In this document: one piece after another, positions 5,727 to 10,034 of the stretch
Layout of the letters: every line of letters starts with the position of its first letter
Numbering within the stretch: the stretch's first letter is position 1
DNA from: JAJPJX01 sp964568355
GTDB lineage: Bacteria; Acidobacteriota; Terriglobia; Bryobacterales; Bryobacteraceae
Direction: 5' to 3'
Length of the DNA: 10,034 nucleotides
Assembly (NCBI GenBank): GCA_964568355.1
Contig: CAZMRK010000771.1
Span: 1 to 10,034 of the forward strand
Notes under the pieces: model-generated
The model's database searches: none
Seen by the model: only the letters and a program-made list of their open reading frames with translations
What the model was told of the DNA's origin: nothing
Translations under genes and position numbers: made by a program

Positions 5727-8700
5727 ATGACTTCGTTGTCACGTGTGATGCTGCTGGCTGTGTCGGCTGCGGCGCTGTTCCTGCCGGTTGCCCAGGCGCA
5801 GGTGACCGGATCGATTAACGGAACTGTAACGGATGCCACGCAGGCCGCTATTCCAGGAGCGGTCCTGGTGCTCACCAACCGGCAGACGGGGGATACGCGG
5901 CAGGCGGTCAGCACGGAGCAGGGTTTCTTCAACTTCACCGATCTGAGCCGCGGGGAATATACCGTCAAGATCACCGGACAGGGTTTTCGGGAGCTGGTGA
6001 TCGGACCGGTGCTGCTGACCGTGGGCCAGCAGATCACGATCCATCCCACTTTGGAAATCGGCAACGTGAGCGAGAGCATCGAAGTTCATGCCAGCCCGCC
6101 GCCGGTCACCACTTCCACCAGTTCGGTGTCGCAACTGGTGGACAGCAAGCGCATCGAACAACTGCCGCTGAACGGCAGGAACGCGCTACAACTGGTGGCG
6201 CTGCTGCCGGGCGTGGTTCCGGCGGGGACGGCCGGACAGATGGGGGCGACGCAGAGCACGTTCAGCACGTCGGGAGGGAGAAATATCGATATGAATTTTT
6301 CCCTGGACGGCGGCAATAACATGAACCCGTTCTACGCCATCGCCAACGAGTATCCCAATCCGGACGCGCTGCAGGAGTTCTCGGCCACGTCGCGCAATTA
6401 CAGCGCGGCGTTCGGCCGCGGGTCGTCGGCGGTCACCGCGGTTACGCGCTCGGGCACCAACGAATTCCATGGCACGCTGTTCGAGTTTCTGCGGAATACG
6501 AAGCTGGATTCGAGGCCCTTCTTTTCCGCGCAGCGCTCGGACTTCAAGCGCAATCAATACGGCGGCACGTTCGGCGGTCCGATCGTGCGCAACAAGCTGT
6601 TCTTCTTTTTGAGCTACCAGGGCACCAAGGCGCGCGGCACACCGGGCGACGTGCGCTACCGCTCGCTGAACGCGAACGAACGCGCGGGCAACTTCTCGGG
6701 GCAGCCGAAGAACATCACCGATCCGGATAACAACGGCGCGCCCTTTCCGGGGAACGTGATTCCCGCATCGCGCATACGCCCGTATGCCACGACGTTTCTG
6801 AACCAGTATCTGCCCTTACCCAATTCGGGCGATTTTTATCAGTTCGCTCCGGTAGGCCAGAGCCTGGACCAAAACCAGGTGATCGCCAAGATCGACTATT
6901 CTTTGCGGGACAAAGACAAAATCACCTTCCGGTATTTCTACAACGACGTGCCGCAGGTGGGGCAGGCGAGCAACGTCGGGCAGGACTGGCTGACCGATCT
7001 GCCGACGCGATTTCAGAACTGGACCGCGGGCGAGGATCACCTGTTTTCGCCGACGCTGATCAACACCTTCCGGTTCACCTATGTGCGCAGCACGTTCGGG
7101 ATGCTGGCGCGGAAGGACTTCTCCCTGACCGGGCTGGGCCTGCCGGTGAACCTGGCCAATATCAACACCGGTTACGGGCTGACCGCGCAATCGGTGCTCA
7201 ACATTTCGGGATTCGTCTCGGCAGACACGGGATATCCGACGCGGGACATCATGCCCACGCACCACGTGACCGATACGCTTTCGTGGATCAAGGGCCGGCA
7301 CAGCCTGGCCTTCGGTTTCGAGCTCTACCGAAATCGCGTGAATGAACTGCAGAACTGGCTCAGCGGCGGGAACATGGTGTTCTCCGGCGCCTTTTCCGGG
7401 AACGCCGCTGCGGATATGCTGCTGGGCAAGTTCGACAACTACCGCCAGGTGACCGGGCTCACCTCGCGGCTGCGGCAGAACCTGCCGAGCTTCTTCGCGC
7501 AGGACGATCTGAAGCTGAGCCGCCGCGTGACGGTGAACCTCGGCGTGCGATGGGAGCCGTATTTCGGCTACGTATCGGAGAACAGCCAGTTGATGCTGCT
7601 GGCGCCCGGCAAGCAATCGACGTTTATGCCGAAGGCGGTGCCGGGGCTGCTCTTTCCCGGCGACGCGGGTGTAGATCCGAGCGTCGTGGGCAAACGGCTG
7701 AACAACTTCGCGCCGCGCGTGGGGCTGGCCTGGGACGTGCGCGGCGACGGGAAGACCTCGGTGCGCGCGGGCTTCGGCATGTTCTATGTGCCTCTGACAC
7801 GCGGCATCAGCCTCAACCGGTTCACCCTGATCCAGCCGTTCACCACGGATCTCACGGTGTACGGGGGCGATGCGTACAACATCTTCGGGGGCGCGCCGTT
7901 CAACGGGGTGAGCCCCTTCCCGCGCCCCAACGCCGGAGACCTGAACGCGTTGAAGCAGGCGGACTTCGTTCCCACGGCCAACGAGACGACCTTCGGGCTG
8001 CCGTTCAAGACCCAGGCCGACTACCAGTGGAGCCTCTCGATCCAGCAGGCGATCGGGTCCGACGCCGTACTGGAGTTGAACTATGTGGGCAGCTCCAGTT
8101 CGCATATGTCGACCTCGGCAGAGGCCAATCCGGCGCAGTACATCCCGGGGCAATCCACGATCTCGAATACGCAGGCGCGCCGGCTGTATCCGAACGTCGG
8201 GCTGATCAATAACTTCCTGAGCAACCTGAGCGCGAATTACAACAGCGCGCAGATCGTCTTCAACAAGCGCTATTCGCGGGGCTTCACGATTCTGAGCTCG
8301 TACACGTTTTCGAAGGCGCTGGGGATCGCCGGAGCATCGGCGGGGGGTGAAGGCAGCAACGGCCCGCGCGATCCGTTCAACTACCGGCTGGACTACGGAC
8401 CGCTGGGCCTGGACCGCCGGCACAACTTCGTGGCCTCGGCCTTGTGGGATCTGCCATGGGGCAAGAACGGCGCGCCACGGTGGCAGCGCTTCACGGTGGG
8501 CGGATGGCAGTTCAGCGGGATCCTGAATGCGATCAGCGGCTCGCCGCTGACGGTCCGCTCGGGCCGAGACAACTCGCTGACCGGGATCGGCGGCGACACC
8601 GCGGACCAGGTAGGCGACTGGCGCCTGCCGGACGGCCGCAGCAAGCAGGACCAGATGGCACAGTGGTTCAACACCGCCGCGTTTGTGCAGAACGCGACCG

Positions 8701-8951
8701 GCACGTTCGGCCAGACCGGGATCAACTGGCTCTACGGACCGGGAAGCTGGAACATCGATATGGCAGCGGCCAAGAATTTTCCGATCACGGAGAGCAAGCG
8801 CCTGGAGTTCCGCGCTTCTTTTTACAATCTGTTGAATCATCCGAATCTGGGGAACCCGAATACGACCATTTTGAATTCCACTTACGGGAGGATTACGAGC
8901 ATGAGCAATTCCCCGCGAGTGGTGGAGTTTGGATTGAAGCTGGCGTTTTAG
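5727..8951 (+). CDS. TonB-dependent receptor, Oar-like, with N-terminal carboxypeptidase-regulatory-like domain
   Basis: This is an outer-membrane beta-barrel protein of 1,074 residues, probably taking up large substrates such as glycans or peptides with TonB energy; the substrate cannot be read. A Sec signal peptide covers residues 1-24 (hydrophobic VMLLAVSAAALFLPV, cleavage after AQA). A CarboxypepD_reg-type domain follows at about 26-110 (GSINGTVTDATQAAIPGA, GEYTVKITGQGF). A plug-like region lies at about 130-245 (IEQLPLNGRNALQLVALLPG, FSLDGGNNMNPF, FGRGSSAVTAVTRSGTNEFHG). The barrel runs to a C-terminal Phe (EFGLKLAF), the usual outer-membrane insertion signal. There is no cysteine in the product. 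The frame is open back to a TTG at 5610, but the ATG at 5727 has a GAGGGGG ribosome site and places the signal peptide at the N terminus. No SusD-like partner or TonB gene is adjacent. This receptor type is very numerous in Solibacter-like Acidobacteriota. Confidence 0.93.
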   Translation: MTSLSRVMLLAVSAAALFLPVAQAQVTGSINGTVTDATQAAIPGAVLVLTNRQTGDTRQAVSTEQGFFNFTDLSRGEYTVKITGQGFRELVIGPVLLTVGQQITIHPTLEIGNVSESIEVHASPPPVTTSTSSVSQLVDSKRIEQLPLNGRNALQLVALLPGVVPAGTAGQMGATQSTFSTSGGRNIDMNFSLDGGNNMNPFYAIANEYPNPDALQEFSATSRNYSAAFGRGSSAVTAVTRSGTNEFHGTLFEFLRNTKLDSRPFFSAQRSDFKRNQYGGTFGGPIVRNKLFFFLSYQGTKARGTPGDVRYRSLNANERAGNFSGQPKNITDPDNNGAPFPGNVIPASRIRPYATTFLNQYLPLPNSGDFYQFAPVGQSLDQNQVIAKIDYSLRDKDKITFRYFYNDVPQVGQASNVGQDWLTDLPTRFQNWTAGEDHLFSPTLINTFRFTYVRSTFGMLARKDFSLTGLGLPVNLANINTGYGLTAQSVLNISGFVSADTGYPTRDIMPTHHVTDTLSWIKGRHSLAFGFELYRNRVNELQNWLSGGNMVFSGAFSGNAAADMLLGKFDNYRQVTGLTSRLRQNLPSFFAQDDLKLSRRVTVNLGVRWEPYFGYVSENSQLMLLAPGKQSTFMPKAVPGLLFPGDAGVDPSVVGKRLNNFAPRVGLAWDVRGDGKTSVRAGFGMFYVPLTRGISLNRFTLIQPFTTDLTVYGGDAYNIFGGAPFNGVSPFPRPNAGDLNALKQADFVPTANETTFGLPFKTQADYQWSLSIQQAIGSDAVLELNYVGSSSSHMSTSAEANPAQYIPGQSTISNTQARRLYPNVGLINNFLSNLSANYNSAQIVFNKRYSRGFTILSSYTFSKALGIAGASAGGEGSNGPRDPFNYRLDYGPLGLDRRHNFVASALWDLPWGKNGAPRWQRFTVGGWQFSGILNAISGSPLTVRSGRDNSLTGIGGDTADQVGDWRLPDGRSKQDQMAQWFNTAAFVQNATGTFGQTGINWLYGPGSWNIDMAAAKNFPITESKRLEFRASFYNLLNHPNLGNPNTTILNSTYGRITSMSNSPRVVEFGLKLAF

Positions 8952-9042
8952 TGCGCGCGGCGGTCCGCAGCGCGGGACCTGGAGGCGGGAGCTAAAATAG
9001 CCTTTTCTGCCTGTCGAGACCAAAGTCCTGCTGCTGGCGCTG

Positions 9043-9549
9043 GTGATGATCGCGGGGATCTCGGACATCCGCAGGCGCCGCATTCCGAATTGGCTTACCG
9101 TATCCGGCGCGGTTGCCGGCGTGGTGTTCCATGGCTGGCGGAGCGGGTTCGCCGGCGTGCGCGTCTCCATGCTCGGCTTCGGTTTGGCGCTGGCGGTCTA
9201 CCTGCTCCTCTTCTCGCTGCACGCCATGAGCGCCGGGGATGCGAAGCTCATGGCGGCGGTGGGAGCGGTGGCAGGCGCGCCGGCGTGGTGGCGCATCTTT
9301 CTGCTCACCGCTGTGCTGGGAGGCTTTCTGGCTCTCCTGGTTCTCCTCCGGGGGGGCCGGCTGCGCCGCGCCTTCTGGAATGCCGCATTTATTTTGCGGG
9401 AGATCTCCCATCTCCGCCCTCCTTATCTGGCTCGCGAAGAACTGGACGTACGCAGCGCCCGCAGCCTCAAGCTGCCCCACGGCGCGGTGATCGCGCTCGG
9501 GGCATGGTGCTACGCGGCCATCGATCATTTTGGGTTTTTTACGTTTTGA
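9043..9549 (+). CDS. Prepilin peptidase, CpaA/TadV type (A24 family)
   Basis: This small polytopic membrane aspartyl protease would cleave the leader of Flp/type IV-like prepilins. The two catalytic Asp motifs are SDIRRRRIPNWLT (Asp8) and SAGDAKLM (Asp66, the GxGD site with Ala-Gly-Asp). Hydrophobic helices lie at about 18-30, 40-60, 68-80, 85-102 and 146-158. The length of 168 residues fits the short CpaA class, which lacks the methyltransferase domain of PilD. The start is uncertain. From the GTG at 9043 only seven residues precede the first catalytic Asp, which truncates the first helix. The frame continues upstream to a TAG at 8998 and encodes a convincing helix start, PVETKVLLLALVM, with a CTG at 9007 as the only start-like codon. 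The true product may thus be about 180 residues with a non-AUG start. No pilin gene is within the window. Confidence 0.85.
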   Translation: MMIAGISDIRRRRIPNWLTVSGAVAGVVFHGWRSGFAGVRVSMLGFGLALAVYLLLFSLHAMSAGDAKLMAAVGAVAGAPAWWRIFLLTAVLGGFLALLVLLRGGRLRRAFWNAAFILREISHLRPPYLAREELDVRSARSLKLPHGAVIALGAWCYAAIDHFGFFTF

Positions 9550-9550
9550 A

Positions 9551-9579
9551 TTGACAAATCCGGAAAATCAGGTCAAAAT
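9551..9579 (+). promoter_or_regulatory. Sigma70-like promoter of the response-regulator gene
   Basis: A perfect -35, TTGACA (9551-9556), is followed after 17 bases by CAAAAT (9574-9579, four of six -10 bases). The predicted start near 9586 gives a leader of about 48 bases before the TTG start at 9634. The -35 begins only two bases after the prepilin peptidase stop, so the regulator has its own promoter. Confidence 0.65.
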
Positions 9580-9622
9580 TACGGGGCTCTGTAATTGAAT
9601 TCTAAAACAAAAAAGACCTGAT
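9567..9622. promoter_or_regulatory. Nested inverted repeats at the response-regulator promoter
   Basis: The outer arms are ATCAGGTC (9567-9574) and GACCTGAT (9615-9622), perfect over 8 bp with a 40-base spacer. Inside them AATTAC (9577-9582) and GTAATT (9591-9596) form a second perfect dyad with an 8-base spacer. The left outer arm abuts the -10, and the right outer arm touches the ribosome site (GAGG, 9623-9626). This could be an operator pair, for example for autoregulation, or a leader structure for the inner dyad. Function is inferred. Confidence 0.4.
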
Positions 9623-9633
9623 GAGGTTCCCAT

Positions 9634-10034
9634 TTGACGCGCATTCTGCTGCACAGCGATCAACCGATTTTGGCCGGCGGCCTCCATCTGGTTCTCTCCT
9701 CGTCGCAGGATCTGCAACTGGTCGGCGTCTGTTCCGCCGTCTCCGAACTGCCCCACGCGCTGGCCGAGCTGGCGCCCGATATCCTTCTGCTGGACCTCAC
9801 TCCGGAAGTGGACTTTGAGGTCCTGAACGGGCTGCGCCGCTCGCTCAAGAACTGCAGAATCGTACTTTGGATCAATCATGAGATCTCGACCGAACTGGCC
9901 TTTCAGGCGCTGGGACTGGGGGTGAGCGGCATTCTGCGAAAAACCCTTCCGGCCACCGCGCTGCTGGCCTGTCTCCAGACCGTTCAGGGCGGCGGCCTGT
10001 GGTACGACAAAGCGCTCAGCGAGAGCTTCTTCTC
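9634..10034 (+). CDS. Response regulator receiver domain, NarL/FixJ-like, N-terminal part (cut by window end)
   Basis: The reading frame starts at a TTG at 9634, placed 7 bases after GAGG (9623-9626), and is open to the right edge (133 residues). It has the receiver-domain layout. TRILLHSDQPILAGGLHLVL (1-20) contains the acidic pocket residue Asp9. LAPDILLLDLTPE contains the phosphoacceptor Asp54. RIVLWINHEIS is beta-4, and VSGILRKTLP carries the conserved Lys103. The sequence after it (LLACLQTVQGGGLWYD) matches the linker typical of NarL/FixJ regulators, whose LuxR-type helix-turn-helix would lie beyond the window. The switch Ser/Thr at the end of beta-4 appears to be Ile80, and only one acid is seen near position 9, so activation may be atypical. 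No histidine kinase is in view. The neighbouring prepilin peptidase gene makes a link to pilus regulation possible but unproven. Confidence 0.8.
   Translation, partial: MTRILLHSDQPILAGGLHLVLSSSQDLQLVGVCSAVSELPHALAELAPDILLLDLTPEVDFEVLNGLRRSLKNCRIVLWINHEISTELAFQALGLGVSGILRKTLPATALLACLQTVQGGGLWYDKALSESFF

Noticed and set aside
8962..8979. GGTCC/GGACC stem after the receptor gene as a terminator
   Set aside because: Only 5 bp with an 8-base loop and no following T run; too weak to call.
6816..9170. Minus-strand open frame of 784 codons antisense to the TonB-dependent receptor
   Set aside because: It is very rich in Arg, His, Gln and Pro, as expected of the complement of a GC-rich gene, and has no domain or signal. 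The opposite strand is a well-formed receptor.

Overview
The window is GC-rich, densely coded bacterial DNA. It most likely comes from an Acidobacteriota genome of the Solibacter/Bryobacter type. The main reason is the 1,074-residue Oar-like TonB-dependent receptor with an N-terminal carboxypeptidase-regulatory-like domain, a family greatly expanded in those bacteria. The stand-alone Clp N-domain protein and the overall style of the genes agree. This placement is an inference from protein style, not from a marker gene.

Layout. Positions 1-1926 (minus strand) hold a two-gene unit. A membrane-anchored amidase_2/PGRP-type peptidoglycan amidase comes first and overlaps by 35 bases a downstream actin/Hsp70-fold ATPase, which is cut by the left edge. 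Positions 1927-2087 form a divergent spacer with a compact twin-hairpin element that resembles a REP sequence (GTAG plus palindromes). Positions 2088-4295 encode polyphosphate kinase 1 with both catalytic histidines. Positions 4355-4992 hold a vapBC toxin-antitoxin operon with a perfect 11-bp inverted-repeat operator over its promoter and an ATGA overlap between the genes. A convergent Clp N-terminal-domain protein lacking AAA+ modules follows at 5020-5505 (minus). After a sigma70-like promoter and a leader of about 96 nt comes the TonB-dependent receptor (5727-8951). It is followed by a CpaA/TadV-type A24 prepilin peptidase (9043-9549, probably beginning further upstream at a non-AUG codon). 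A strong promoter then leads into a NarL/FixJ-type response regulator cut by the right edge.

How they fit together. The amidase and actin-like genes look co-transcribed and translationally coupled, which suggests a cell-envelope function with a cytoplasmic nucleotide-binding partner. The prepilin peptidase and response regulator may mark the edge of a Flp/Tad-type pilus locus outside the window. PPK1, VapBC and the Clp-N protein appear to be independent units. I see no rRNA, tRNA, CRISPR array, transposase or prophage gene. Nothing here is clearly a new system. The best candidates for a second look are the amidase/actin-like pair with its cysteine-rich phosphate-2 loop, and the REP-like element.
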